Positions 24,490-32,322 are shown, counted from the stretch's first letter. The stretch is 37,562 nucleotides of DNA from Chitinophagales bacterium (GCA_013297995.1 JAAFJB010000026.1:1-37562); one strand, 5' to 3'. Numbers and translations: made by a program. The notes: generated by a model not told the origin, from the letters alone.

Positions 24490-25077
24490 ATGTATCAATA
24501 CCTTCATAAATACTTGGTGCTCAACCACAAACTAAGCATACCCGATGTAGGTAATTTGGTAATAGAAACCAACAGTGCTAAACTGGATGCAGCCAATGGG
24601 TTTTTGTTTGCTCCTTCTCCCACTATTCAGTTTAAGCAGGAACAAACCCCTCCTTCGGATAAAATATTCTTTGATTTCCTTTCTGAGGAAATGGGGCTTG
24701 ATCAGGTTTCTGCCATCAAAAGTTTTCACGATTACCTGTATAAGTTGAAAACCTCATTGGGTACCCCTAAAGGCGCGGTTTTGCCTGGAATAGGCATGAT
24801 GCGGAAGGAAGAAAATGGATATATTCTATTTACCCCCGAAAAAAATCTACTTGAATTAATGCCACAAGTGAAATTAGTCGCTGGGGTAGCATTTGCTAAA
24901 AAAGAAGCAAAAATTTATCATGAAGACGATGAACGAGATTTATCGGAACAAGAAGAAGAAGATATTCGAGAACTCTTGGGCCAAGAAAGTCAAATAAACG
25001 GAAACGATAACTGGTGGGTGTACGCAGTTATATTACTCATGATTGGACTAGGGGCTTTGCTATTTTATTATGTTTAA
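24490..25077 (+). CDS. HU-CCDC81-like protein with C-terminal membrane anchor
   Basis: The 195-residue product starts MYQYLHKYLVLNHKLSIPDVGNLV, the pattern of the bacterial HU-CCDC81 first repeat (HU-like fold). A second HU-like repeat follows from about DKIFFDFLSEEMGLD through AIKSFHDYLYKLKTSL to LPGIGMMRKEENGYILFTP. After an acidic stretch (about residues 145-170, many Glu and Asp) comes one transmembrane helix (WWVYAVILLMIGLGALLFYY) at the very C-terminus. Family members often carry a SPOR domain after the membrane segment; none is present here. The ATG at 24490 is preferred to a TTG at 24484. It probably places a cytoplasmic HU-like domain at the inner membrane under the TPR and barrel proteins encoded just upstream. 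DNA binding is unproven. Confidence 0.8.
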   Translation: MYQYLHKYLVLNHKLSIPDVGNLVIETNSAKLDAANGFLFAPSPTIQFKQEQTPPSDKIFFDFLSEEMGLDQVSAIKSFHDYLYKLKTSLGTPKGAVLPGIGMMRKEENGYILFTPEKNLLELMPQVKLVAGVAFAKKEAKIYHEDDERDLSEQEEEDIRELLGQESQINGNDNWWVYAVILLMIGLGALLFYYV

Positions 25078-25099
25078 TTGATTGCTTCAATTATCTCTT

Positions 25100-26014
25100 A
25101 TGTCTGTAATTCATGTTGCACAATGTGCTGTTTGTTTAGGAAAACATATTCATCCTGTTTTAGATGCCAAAGATTATACGGTAAGTGAATCTATATTCTC
25201 CATTTGGCATTGTAGGGATTGCTCCTTTCGTTTTACGCAAGATATTCCAAGTATTGAAAATATTGGGCCTTATTATCAATCCACCAACTATATTTCTCAT
25301 TCCAATACCAAAAAAGGTATCGTGAATAGATTATACCATTTGGTAAGAAACTATACATTAGGTAGTAAAGCGAGATTAGTACAGAATATTACAGGATTAG
25401 AAAAAGGAAATCTTTTAGATGTAGGGGCAGGTACTGGAGCATTCGCCAATACCCTGAAAAAAAGGGGCTGGAATATAACTGCTTTAGAACCCGATGCAAT
25501 AGCAAGAAGTGAAGCAAAAAAAAACCATGGGCTGGAATTAGAATTGCCAGCGCGTTTATTTGAGTTCAGCGCCAATAGTTTTGATGCCATTACTATGTGG
25601 CATGTGATGGAGCATGTGCACGACTTACATGGTTATTGGAATCAGTTCAGCAATATAATTGGCAACAAAGGGCGATTGATTATTGCAGTTCCTAATTATA
25701 CTTCTGCGGATGCGGAAGCGTATGGAAAGTATTGGGCTGCTTACGATGTTCCGAGACATCTGTATCATTTTTCACCCCAATCCATGAAATTATTGGGAGA
25801 GCGGTATGGGTTTAGGTTGGTTGCCACCAAAGCAATGTGGTTTGATGCTTACTATGTGGCTATGTTGAGTGAGCAATACAAAAATGGGCGACCTGATTTT
25901 ATTCGTGCTTTTTGGCAGGGTTTAAAGTCTAATTTAAAAGCCATTTCCAATCCAAAAAAATGTAGTTCTGTAATTTATATATTCGAAAAGAAACAGCTTA
26001 CTGGCTCAGTTTAA
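25100..26014 (+). CDS. Class I SAM-dependent methyltransferase with N-terminal zinc-ribbon-like motif
   Basis: The 304-residue product from the ATG at 25100 (a TTG at 25082 is less likely) has an N-terminal CAVC and, about 35 residues later, CRDC, likely a zinc-binding knuckle. The Rossmann methyltransferase core follows: LLDVGAGTGAFANTLKKRGW (SAM motif I), LEPDAIA and FDAITMWHVMEHVHD. The C-terminal part (VPNYTSADAEAYGKYWAAYDVPRHLYHF) is typical of methyltransferases acting on small molecules or sugar/lipid precursors, PF13489-like. The acceptor is unknown. It follows the HU-like gene by 22 bases. Its last 17 bases overlap the end of the convergent glutaminyl cyclase gene. Confidence 0.88.
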   Translation: MSVIHVAQCAVCLGKHIHPVLDAKDYTVSESIFSIWHCRDCSFRFTQDIPSIENIGPYYQSTNYISHSNTKKGIVNRLYHLVRNYTLGSKARLVQNITGLEKGNLLDVGAGTGAFANTLKKRGWNITALEPDAIARSEAKKNHGLELELPARLFEFSANSFDAITMWHVMEHVHDLHGYWNQFSNIIGNKGRLIIAVPNYTSADAEAYGKYWAAYDVPRHLYHFSPQSMKLLGERYGFRLVATKAMWFDAYYVAMLSEQYKNGRPDFIRAFWQGLKSNLKAISNPKKCSSVIYIFEKKQLTGSV

Positions 26015-26810
26015 TTTCGAATAAAGTAGGCCATCTTTTTCCAGTAATATAAATATTTTTAGTGGCAGGGTTATACGCAATTCCATTTAAAACATATCCT
26101 GCGTCTATACTACGTGGATCATATATTGCACCTGCCTCTTTCAGCAAGTTTTTAAAATCAATTCTTCCCACAACAGATCCTGATAGCGGATCTATTTTAA
26201 GTATATAGTCCGTCATATACTGATTGGCATAAATAAATCCTTCTATAAATTCCAGTTCATTTAAGTTAGCTATATACCCGTTGTTGTCGCTTACGCCAAT
26301 AGTCTTCTCTATTTTAAAACTAGTGGGATTTACCATATAGAGATTGCTGCCTCCTGTAGAAATAATTAAGTGGGTGCCATTGTTGGTAATTCCCCATCCT
26401 TCGTAAGGCCATTCAAATTCCTGTATTTTTTTAAAGGTTTTTAAGTCGTACACATGCACCAGATGATTGGTATATGTTAGCTGATATATTTTATTGTTGA
26501 GTAGGGTAATGCCTTCTCCAAATTCGTTATCAGGAAGGGCTAGTTTTCTCAAAGCCTTACCACTATTGAGTGCTACTTCTAATAGTTTACTTTCTTTTTC
26601 CATGCCCGTGCTTTCATAGAGTTGGTTATTATGCCAAATCAAGCCTTGCGAATATGAACTGGTATCATGCGGATACAGCTTTATAATACTATAATTGATT
26701 ACAGCAGGTGAGGGCACAATATTGGAATTAATCTCAGGTTCTTTGTTGCTTTGTGGTTCACAACTGGCTAAGTAAAAAACAAGGAATAAAAGGGCGTATA
26801 TTTTTTTCAT
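25998..26810 (-). CDS. Glutaminyl-peptide cyclotransferase (glutamine cyclotransferase) lipoprotein
   Basis: Converts N-terminal Gln of exported proteins to pyroglutamate. From the ATG at 26810 (a TTG at 26816 is less likely) the 270-residue product has a lipoprotein signal ending LASC (Cys17). The body is the five-bladed propeller family PF05096: SQGLIWHNNQLYESTG, GEGITLLNNKIYQLTY, the EGWGITNNGTHLIISTGG blade, LNELEFIEGFIYANQY and a final VLNGIAYNPATKNIYITGKRWP. All the usual motifs are present. It is last in the minus-strand run of ychF, FAD oxidoreductase and this gene. A possible -7 element TAACTTTC (26853-26860, minus) could drive it separately. Seven other proteins in the window would have Gln at their mature N-terminus. 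Confidence 0.93.
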   Translation of the reverse strand: MKKIYALLFLVFYLASCEPQSNKEPEINSNIVPSPAVINYSIIKLYPHDTSSYSQGLIWHNNQLYESTGMEKESKLLEVALNSGKALRKLALPDNEFGEGITLLNNKIYQLTYTNHLVHVYDLKTFKKIQEFEWPYEGWGITNNGTHLIISTGGSNLYMVNPTSFKIEKTIGVSDNNGYIANLNELEFIEGFIYANQYMTDYILKIDPLSGSVVGRIDFKNLLKEAGAIYDPRSIDAGYVLNGIAYNPATKNIYITGKRWPTLFEIKLSQ

Positions 26811-26857
26811 AATCAAATTGACAGTTCTAAATTAAGTAGAATAGATTGAATGGAAAG

Positions 26858-27988
26858 TTAAATGGTTTGAAGTAGATTTTTGGCGACGGTCTCTGCCAAA
26901 ATTGGAGTGAGCGCTACACCAATTCCATTGCAGGCAATAGCAGCGGTTATATGTTCACTTATTTGCTCACACAAAGGTTTTTTGTTTTTGGTGAAACCCA
27001 TAATGCCACTCCAGCTTTGTTCAATTTCAATGGGGTTATTGGTAATAAAATGGTTTTGTAAGAAATGAGCCAGCGCATTCCTGATTTCATCGGAACCATT
27101 CAAATTGGTGGTTTGTTCTGCTAAAATATCGGTGTTACGTGCACCACCCAATAAAATGCGGTTGCCGATATTTCGCCAGTAATAAAAGCCTTCATTAAAA
27201 TGAAAACAGCCTTTGGTAAGCAATCCATCAATGGGTTTGGTTAGTACAATCTGCCCCCTTGCAGGTACCACGTTTAAGGTGGGAAATAATGCTTGGGTAA
27301 ACCCGTTGGTGCAGCCAATAATATGCTTTGCTTTTAGCAATCCATTCAATTTTGTGTGGATGGTTACTATTGAATCATCTTCCAATTTGGTTACCTCAAC
27401 GCCAAATAAAAATCGTATTCCATTTTGTACTGCCATTTTGGTGAGTTCTGTTACCAACTTACCGCTGTGAATTCCCGCTTCTAAGGGATTGCAAATTAGG
27501 GAGTCAAAATTTGAGAGTCCCCAAGTATGCAATGGTTGAGTGGTAAGCGAAAAACTAGTTGGGATGCCTGTGATGGGTTGAAGTAATCGGTTGAATCTTT
27601 GAATATGGTCTACAAGATTGGGTGCAGCGGTATATGAATTAAGAATGGCTTCATAGCCACCGCAAGCATCATAATCAATACAGGTTGGCGATAGGCAAGA
27701 TTTTATCTTTTCAATGCCTTTAAAACGTTGTTCTACCAGTTCAAGCATAGCTTCTGTACCCATGTCAGATTCGTCTGCCAACAATTCGGTGAGGCTACCG
27801 AAGCAGGCAAAACCAGCATTACGGGTAGAAGCACCAGTAGGTATGCTATGGCGTTCTAGGATGGTAATAGATAGGGAAGGGGCTGTTTTTTTTAATTCCA
27901 GTGCAGTCCACAAACCCATGAGTCCACCTCCAATGATAATGATATCAACAGGCGCAAAATAGCTGTCGTTTTCCCAGAAAGAATGCAT
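26858..27988 (-). CDS. FAD-dependent oxidoreductase, DAO family
   Basis: Cytoplasmic flavoprotein of 376 residues. A Rossmann FAD-binding motif, DIIIIGGGLMGLWTALELKK, lies near residues 15-34; STRNAGFACFGS comes after the first helix-strand unit and suits a D-amino-acid-oxidase-like (DAO, PF01266) enzyme. The middle part holds GIHSGKLVTELTKMAVQNGI, and the C-terminal part has PARGQIVLTKP, NRILLGGARN, QSWSGIMGFTKNKKP and ACNGIGVALTP, the closing FAD-contact region. The oxidised substrate (amino acid, sarcosine-like or other amine) cannot be told from sequence alone. It lies 37 bases after ychF and 47 before the glutaminyl cyclase gene, on the same strand. Confidence 0.88.
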   Translation of the reverse strand: MHSFWENDSYFAPVDIIIIGGGLMGLWTALELKKTAPSLSITILERHSIPTGASTRNAGFACFGSLTELLADESDMGTEAMLELVEQRFKGIEKIKSCLSPTCIDYDACGGYEAILNSYTAAPNLVDHIQRFNRLLQPITGIPTSFSLTTQPLHTWGLSNFDSLICNPLEAGIHSGKLVTELTKMAVQNGIRFLFGVEVTKLEDDSIVTIHTKLNGLLKAKHIIGCTNGFTQALFPTLNVVPARGQIVLTKPIDGLLTKGCFHFNEGFYYWRNIGNRILLGGARNTDILAEQTTNLNGSDEIRNALAHFLQNHFITNNPIEIEQSWSGIMGFTKNKKPLCEQISEHITAAIACNGIGVALTPILAETVAKNLLQTI

Positions 27989-28025
27989 TTCAAAGGATGA
28001 GTAGTGAATAAAAAAATTTGATTAG

Positions 28026-29129
28026 CTACACATTAAATCTAAAATGCATAATGTCTCCATCTTTCACCAAATATTCCTTTCCTTCAATGCGAAGGCGGCC
28101 ATTATCGCGGCAGGCAGCTTCGCTTCCGTATTTTACAAAGTCGTCGTAGGCAATCACTTCAGCTTTGATGAATCCTTTTTCAAAATCGGTATGAATTACA
28201 CTTGCTGCTTGGGGTGCTTTCCAACCTTTGTGAATAGTCCATGCACGAACTTCTTGCACTCCAGCGGTAAAATAAGTATCCAAATTCAATAGCTGGTAAG
28301 CGGTACGAATAAGTCTGTTTAGGGCAGGTTCGGTCATCTTATATTCTTCCATAAACATCTGCTTATCATCGAGCTGCTCCATCTCAGCAATCTGGGCTTC
28401 AATATTATTGCACATTACAATTACTTCTGCGCCTTCTGCTGCTGCTATTTTTTTAAGTGCTTCTGAATATTTGTTGCCAGTATGCATATCTGCTTCGCCC
28501 ACATTGGCAACATACAATACAGGCTTATCGGTGAGCAGAAAAAGATCAGCTACTGCTGCTTTATCCTCCTTACTCAAGCCGAGCGAATGAATGCTTTTAC
28601 CAGTATCAAGATGGTTCTTACAGCGTTGCAAGATTTCAAATTCAGCTTTTGCTTTGGTATCAGAACCCACACGAGCCATTTTCTCAACTCTTTGCATTTT
28701 TTTCTCCACACTTTCTAAATCTTTTAACTGCAATTCGGTCTCAATAATTTCTTTGTCACTAATGGGATTAATAGCACCTTCTTCCCTCAGTACATTTTCA
28801 TCTTCAAAACAACGAATTACGTGTATGATGGCATCTACTTCACGAATATTACCCAAGAATTTATTACCCAGTCCCTCACCTTTGCTTGCGCCTTTAACGA
28901 GGCCTGCAATATCTACAATTTCCATTTGGGTAGGGATGGTTTTATTGGGTTGCACTAGCTGGGTTAGTTTATCCAGTCTTTCATCAGGTACATCTACCAA
29001 GCCCACATTGGGCTCGATGGTGCAGAAGCGGTAATTGCTTGCCTGTGCTTTTGCACTATTGCTAACCGCATTAAAAAGGGTTGATTTTCCTACGTTGGGT
29101 AATCCTACGATGCCTGCTTGTAAAGCCAT
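28026..29129 (-). CDS. ychF: Redox-regulated ATPase / Obg-family GTPase-fold protein YchF
   Basis: Ribosome-associated P-loop NTPase, preferring ATP in the family. The 367-residue product starts MALQAGIVGLPNVGKSTLFNAV (P-loop at about 9-16), then a switch/G3 segment DIAGLVKGASKGEGLGN, a helical arm rich in Glu and Lys (about 130-200), a YVANVGEAD region, and a C-terminal TGS domain from about residue 283 (TAGVQEVRAWTIHKG to GDIMHFRFNV). Length and domain order are standard. A -7 element, TACCTTCG (29149-29156, minus), lies about 20 bases upstream of the ATG. It is the first gene of the run leading to the FAD enzyme and glutaminyl cyclase. Confidence 0.97.
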   Translation of the reverse strand: MALQAGIVGLPNVGKSTLFNAVSNSAKAQASNYRFCTIEPNVGLVDVPDERLDKLTQLVQPNKTIPTQMEIVDIAGLVKGASKGEGLGNKFLGNIREVDAIIHVIRCFEDENVLREEGAINPISDKEIIETELQLKDLESVEKKMQRVEKMARVGSDTKAKAEFEILQRCKNHLDTGKSIHSLGLSKEDKAAVADLFLLTDKPVLYVANVGEADMHTGNKYSEALKKIAAAEGAEVIVMCNNIEAQIAEMEQLDDKQMFMEEYKMTEPALNRLIRTAYQLLNLDTYFTAGVQEVRAWTIHKGWKAPQAASVIHTDFEKGFIKAEVIAYDDFVKYGSEAACRDNGRLRIEGKEYLVKDGDIMHFRFNV

Positions 29130-29137
29130 TTTTTTGG

Positions 29138-29172
29138 TTTTGAGGCAGCGAAGGTAGTATTTCTTATCTTAG
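29138..29172. promoter_or_regulatory. Overlapping divergent promoters for ychF and the SpmA/B-like gene
   Basis: Plus strand: TTTTG ending at 29142, a 22-base spacer and TATCTTAG (29165-29172), one mismatch from TAnnTTTG, putting the start point at or next to the ATG at 29177. Minus strand: TACCTTCG (29156-29149), one mismatch, putting the ychF start near 29144. The two promoters share the same 47-base gap between start codons. Confidence 0.5.
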
Positions 29173-29176
29173 CTGC

Positions 29177-30436
29177 ATGGCACTCAACTATGTTTGGATC
29201 TTGTTTTTTTTAATCGGTCTCGTTATTGCACTTATTAAGCTGATTGTATTTCAGGACTATGAAATATTCAAGAAGCTGGTAGAAGGAATTTTTGATGCCA
29301 GTAAAAGTTCTGTAATGGATATTGCCCTGCCACTTACTGGAGTGATGGTTTTTTTTATGGGATTGATGAATATAGGAGAGAAAGCGGGAGCCATTAATTT
29401 TTTAGCTAGGATATTGAATCCATTTATGAAGCGACTGTTTCCGGAAGTGCCCGAGAAGCATCCAGCGATGGGACAGATGGTGATGAATTTTAGTGCCAAT
29501 ATGTTGGGGCTCGACAATGCGGCAACCCCTTTTGGACTAAAAGCGATGGAGAGTTTGCAAACCCTCAATCCCAATAAGGAGACGGCCACCAATGCTCAGA
29601 TCATGTTTCTAGTGTTGCATACAAGTGGGCTCACCCTTATTCCACTGTCTATTATTGCTTATAGGGCAGGGGCGGGCAGCACCAATCCTACCAGTGTATT
29701 TGTGCCATTGATGCTGGCCACATCGGTAGCTACCATTGCCAGCATTGTAATTACAGGAATGTATCAACGGTTGAAATTCGATCGCGTATTGATTACTTGG
29801 ATTGGTGGAATTTCCTTGGTTATTTTTTTATTTGCTTGGTTTATTCATTCGCTTCCTTCACAAAAAGACATTCCAATACCCACTTTATTAACCAAGGAGA
29901 CTTTTAGTAATGTGCTGGGTAATATTATTTTATTTTTCATCATCTGTAGCTTTATTGTAGGTGGCTATGTGAAAAAAGTAAATGTATTTGATGCATTTAT
30001 TGAAGGCGCAAAACAGGGTTGGGATTTGATCGTAAAGATCATTCCATATTTAGTGGGCATGTTGGTAGCCATAAGGGTATTTAGAGAGAGTGGGGCATTG
30101 GGCGCAATTATTAATGGCATCACTTGGTGTTTTGGTGCGCTAGGAGCTAATAGTGAATTTGTGCCCGCTTTGCCAGTAGCCATCATGCGCCCATTCAGTG
30201 GTGGAGGATCGAGGGGACTAATGCTGGATATTTTTAAGGAACACGGCCCCGATGGTTTTATTGGTCAGTTGGCCAGTACATTCCAAGGCAGTGCGGATAC
30301 TACTTTTTATATTATTGCACTCTATTTTGGCAGCGTGGGTATTAAAAAAGTACGATACGCCATTTGGGCGGGTATGTTGGCCGATTTAATTGGGGTAATT
30401 GCAGCAGTGGGCATTGCTTATATCTTCTTTAAATAA
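29177..30436 (+). CDS. Nucleoside-recognition (Gate) domain membrane protein, SpmA-SpmB-like fusion
   Basis: Integral inner-membrane protein of 419 residues. The N-terminal half resembles spore maturation protein SpmA (SSVMDIALPLTGVMVFFMGLMNI, MNFSANMLGLDNAATPFGLKAM, LVLHTSGLTLIPLSIIAYR). The C-terminal half resembles SpmB (FIEGAKQGWDLIVKIIPYLVGMLVAI, PVAIMRPFSGGGSRGLMLDI, TFQGSADTTFYIIALYFGSVGIKK). Each half carries a nucleoside-recognition/Gate domain. The two proteins are separate in spore-forming Firmicutes; fused forms are common in Bacteroidota, which do not sporulate. The role is unknown, possibly a transporter. The predicted mRNA has almost no leader. It ends 18 bases from the convergent EVE gene. 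Confidence 0.9.
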   Translation: MALNYVWILFFLIGLVIALIKLIVFQDYEIFKKLVEGIFDASKSSVMDIALPLTGVMVFFMGLMNIGEKAGAINFLARILNPFMKRLFPEVPEKHPAMGQMVMNFSANMLGLDNAATPFGLKAMESLQTLNPNKETATNAQIMFLVLHTSGLTLIPLSIIAYRAGAGSTNPTSVFVPLMLATSVATIASIVITGMYQRLKFDRVLITWIGGISLVIFLFAWFIHSLPSQKDIPIPTLLTKETFSNVLGNIILFFIICSFIVGGYVKKVNVFDAFIEGAKQGWDLIVKIIPYLVGMLVAIRVFRESGALGAIINGITWCFGALGANSEFVPALPVAIMRPFSGGGSRGLMLDIFKEHGPDGFIGQLASTFQGSADTTFYIIALYFGSVGIKKVRYAIWAGMLADLIGVIAAVGIAYIFFK

Positions 30437-30454
30437 GCTACTGAAGGCACAATA

Positions 30455-30868
30455 TTATTTGGCTTCGCTCATGGCCATTACCATATCCCATTCATCGGCA
30501 GTTACGGGTTGAACTGAAAGTCTACCAAGCCTTACCAATGCCATATTGGCCAACTGTTTTTCTGCCTTAACCATGGCGAGAGATACAGGCTTTTTTAGTT
30601 TTTTAACAGGCTTAAAATCCACCACTACCCAAGCCGCTTCGCTGGTAGTGGGATCTTGGTAAAACTCTTTTACCACTTTGGCAATACCTACTATTTCCAT
30701 GCCCTCATTGCTGTGATACCAGAAAGCGAGATCACCCTTTTTCATGGCTTTTAAATTGTTGCGAGCTTGGTAATTTCTTACGCCATCCCAGAAAGTCTGT
30801 TTGTCTTTTTCAAATTGATCCCAACTGTATTTAAAAGGCTCGGATTTTATTAACCAATAGTTCATCAT
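30455..30868 (-). CDS. EVE domain protein
   Basis: Small cytoplasmic protein of 137 residues, one EVE/PUA-like domain: NYWLIKSEPFKYSWDQF at the N-terminus, FWDGVRNYQARNNLKAM, KKGDLAFWYHSNEGMEIVGIAKV and a C-terminal ALVRLGRLSVQPVTADEWDMV. EVE domains bind modified bases in DNA or RNA; the ligand in this stand-alone form is not known. Two ATG codons (30868 and 30865) are possible starts. It begins 28 bases after the stop of the saccharopine reductase-like gene on the same strand and is probably co-transcribed. Confidence 0.92.
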   Translation of the reverse strand: MMNYWLIKSEPFKYSWDQFEKDKQTFWDGVRNYQARNNLKAMKKGDLAFWYHSNEGMEIVGIAKVVKEFYQDPTTSEAAWVVVDFKPVKKLKKPVSLAMVKAEKQLANMALVRLGRLSVQPVTADEWDMVMAMSEAK

Positions 30869-30896
30869 TAAGTATTTAAATATAAAGCAGCAGCTG

Positions 30897-32189
30897 CTAA
30901 AAATTTCTGAATTTAATTCCTTCCTGTTCCAGTATTTCCAAAACAGGATGGTAAATTTCTTTTACAATTGGAATATGCAATCCCCGTAAGCTGATTTTGT
31001 TTTCCAGTAATAGGGTTGCAGCAATGCCCAAGGGGAGGCCCACTGTTTTGGCCATGGCCGTATGGTGTTCATCATCACCATTAACTATCAAACTTGCTTT
31101 AGCTACTTGTGATGCTCCATCAATACTGAATTCAACTTCGTGCAACATTACAATCAAGTCTTTATCGCCTGGTTCTAGCTTCCACTTATTTTCTAATAAT
31201 TGCTGAAACACTGCAGAAATGGGCTGAATACCTTTATTAATGAGCCGATGGTCTCTAAGTCCCAACCAATCAAATTGATATTTTAATAGATCTGATTCCA
31301 GCAATACTTCTTTTTTCTGCAATTGCCGTTCAAACATATTGGCATAGCTGATTTTATGGGTGTCAATCAGGTCTTCATCGCTGGTTAATCCCGCTTCCAC
31401 TACTTTCTGCCAGCCCTTACAAAAATCGGGATACCGAAATGTAGCCCGCATAAAAGTAGCGGCAGATTCCAATCCATAAATCGGGATATAAGAGAGTGAA
31501 TCGCGATTAGGGTAATAAGCCAATTCCCCAACCCCTTCAAGTTTTAGGGAAGGGCAGTCTTTAAAAATAGAAGCATAGTTTTTCTCAACTACATGGTTTT
31601 GCTCCTTGTAAATGGCACCAGCTTTGCCAGCAGTAACAATATTTTTCGGGTTCCAAGTGATTTTGTATTGCCAAGGATTGGTATTGAACTCGGGTGCAAT
31701 TAGCCCGCCGCAATACGACTTAAATGAAGAAATACTGCCCCCTTTAGCATGAATTTCATCAATCAGCTGCATGGCACTCATATGGTCGATGCCAGGATCT
31801 AGGCCCATCTCTCCCAAAAACAGCAGGCCAGCATCGGCAATATCTTTAGCGAGGGATTGAATGGGTTCGTCAATATATGAAGCAGTGAGTAAATGTTTGC
31901 GCAGTAGTACACAATCTTTAGCCACTAAAAAATGTAAGGAAGGAGGCAGGAGCGATATTACTATATCAGCAGTTTCAATAAGTGTTTTACGCGCATTATC
32001 GTCTCCTATTTCCAATGCAACAGCCGTTAAATGTGTTGCGGTAGCTGTTTTGGAAAGGATATTAGATAAGTTCAAGTCAGCAATGGTAAAATGCCATTGT
32101 TTTTCAAGGGTAATTTTGGCCAAATATTGAATTAATACGGTCGCGGATTTACCGGCACCAAAAAGCAAAATACGGGGGACTCTCTCCAT
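30897..32189 (-). CDS. Saccharopine dehydrogenase family protein (saccharopine reductase-like)
   Basis: NAD(P)-dependent enzyme of 430 residues of the saccharopine dehydrogenase/reductase family, which handles the lysine-glutamate adduct of lysine metabolism. The N-terminal Rossmann fold has ILLFGAGKSATVLIQYLAK (residues about 7-25). The middle LGEMGLDPGIDHMSAMQLID is a hallmark of the family, followed by the substrate-binding domain with YCGGLIAPEFNTNPWQYKITW and PNRDSLSYIPIYGL. The C-terminal part has VGLPLGIAATLLLENKI. The close likeness is to fungal Lys9-type reductases; whether it works in lysine breakdown or synthesis here is inferred only. It is divergent from gyrA and followed by the EVE gene. 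Confidence 0.92.
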   Translation of the reverse strand: MERVPRILLFGAGKSATVLIQYLAKITLEKQWHFTIADLNLSNILSKTATATHLTAVALEIGDDNARKTLIETADIVISLLPPSLHFLVAKDCVLLRKHLLTASYIDEPIQSLAKDIADAGLLFLGEMGLDPGIDHMSAMQLIDEIHAKGGSISSFKSYCGGLIAPEFNTNPWQYKITWNPKNIVTAGKAGAIYKEQNHVVEKNYASIFKDCPSLKLEGVGELAYYPNRDSLSYIPIYGLESAATFMRATFRYPDFCKGWQKVVEAGLTSDEDLIDTHKISYANMFERQLQKKEVLLESDLLKYQFDWLGLRDHRLINKGIQPISAVFQQLLENKWKLEPGDKDLIVMLHEVEFSIDGASQVAKASLIVNGDDEHHTAMAKTVGLPLGIAATLLLENKISLRGLHIPIVKEIYHPVLEILEQEGIKFRNF

Positions 32190-32267
32190 AATAAAAATAA
32201 ATATAGTACAATTGAAATCTATCTATGGAAATCAATCTTTTAGAAGGGGTATTTTATGTGGATAAGT

Positions 32268-32290
32268 GCCGTTAAAAAACGGCCTTTTTT
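32268..32290 (+). terminator. Rho-independent terminator-like hairpin upstream of gyrA
   Basis: GCCGTT, loop AAAA and AACGGC form a perfect 6-bp stem followed by CTTTTTT on the plus strand. It lies in the divergent gap between the saccharopine reductase-like gene (minus) and gyrA (plus), with no plus-strand gene in the preceding 1.8 kb. On the minus strand there is no T-run after the stem. Confidence 0.5.
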
Positions 32291-32314
32291 AGCGATTTTA
32301 ACCCTTGAAAAAGC

Positions 32315-32322
32315 TATCTTCG
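32315..32322 (+). promoter_or_regulatory. -7 element of the gyrA promoter
   Basis: TATCTTCG is one mismatch from TAnnTTTG. A T-run (32285-32290) lies near the -33 position, about 24 bases upstream, and also forms the tail of the hairpin at 32268-32290. Transcription would begin near 32327, leaving a leader of about 60 bases before the ATG at 32387. Confidence 0.4.

Noticed and set aside
30889..30898. Palindrome AGCAGCTGCT at the end of the saccharopine reductase-like gene
   Set aside because: Short, with no T-run, and transcription probably continues into the EVE gene.
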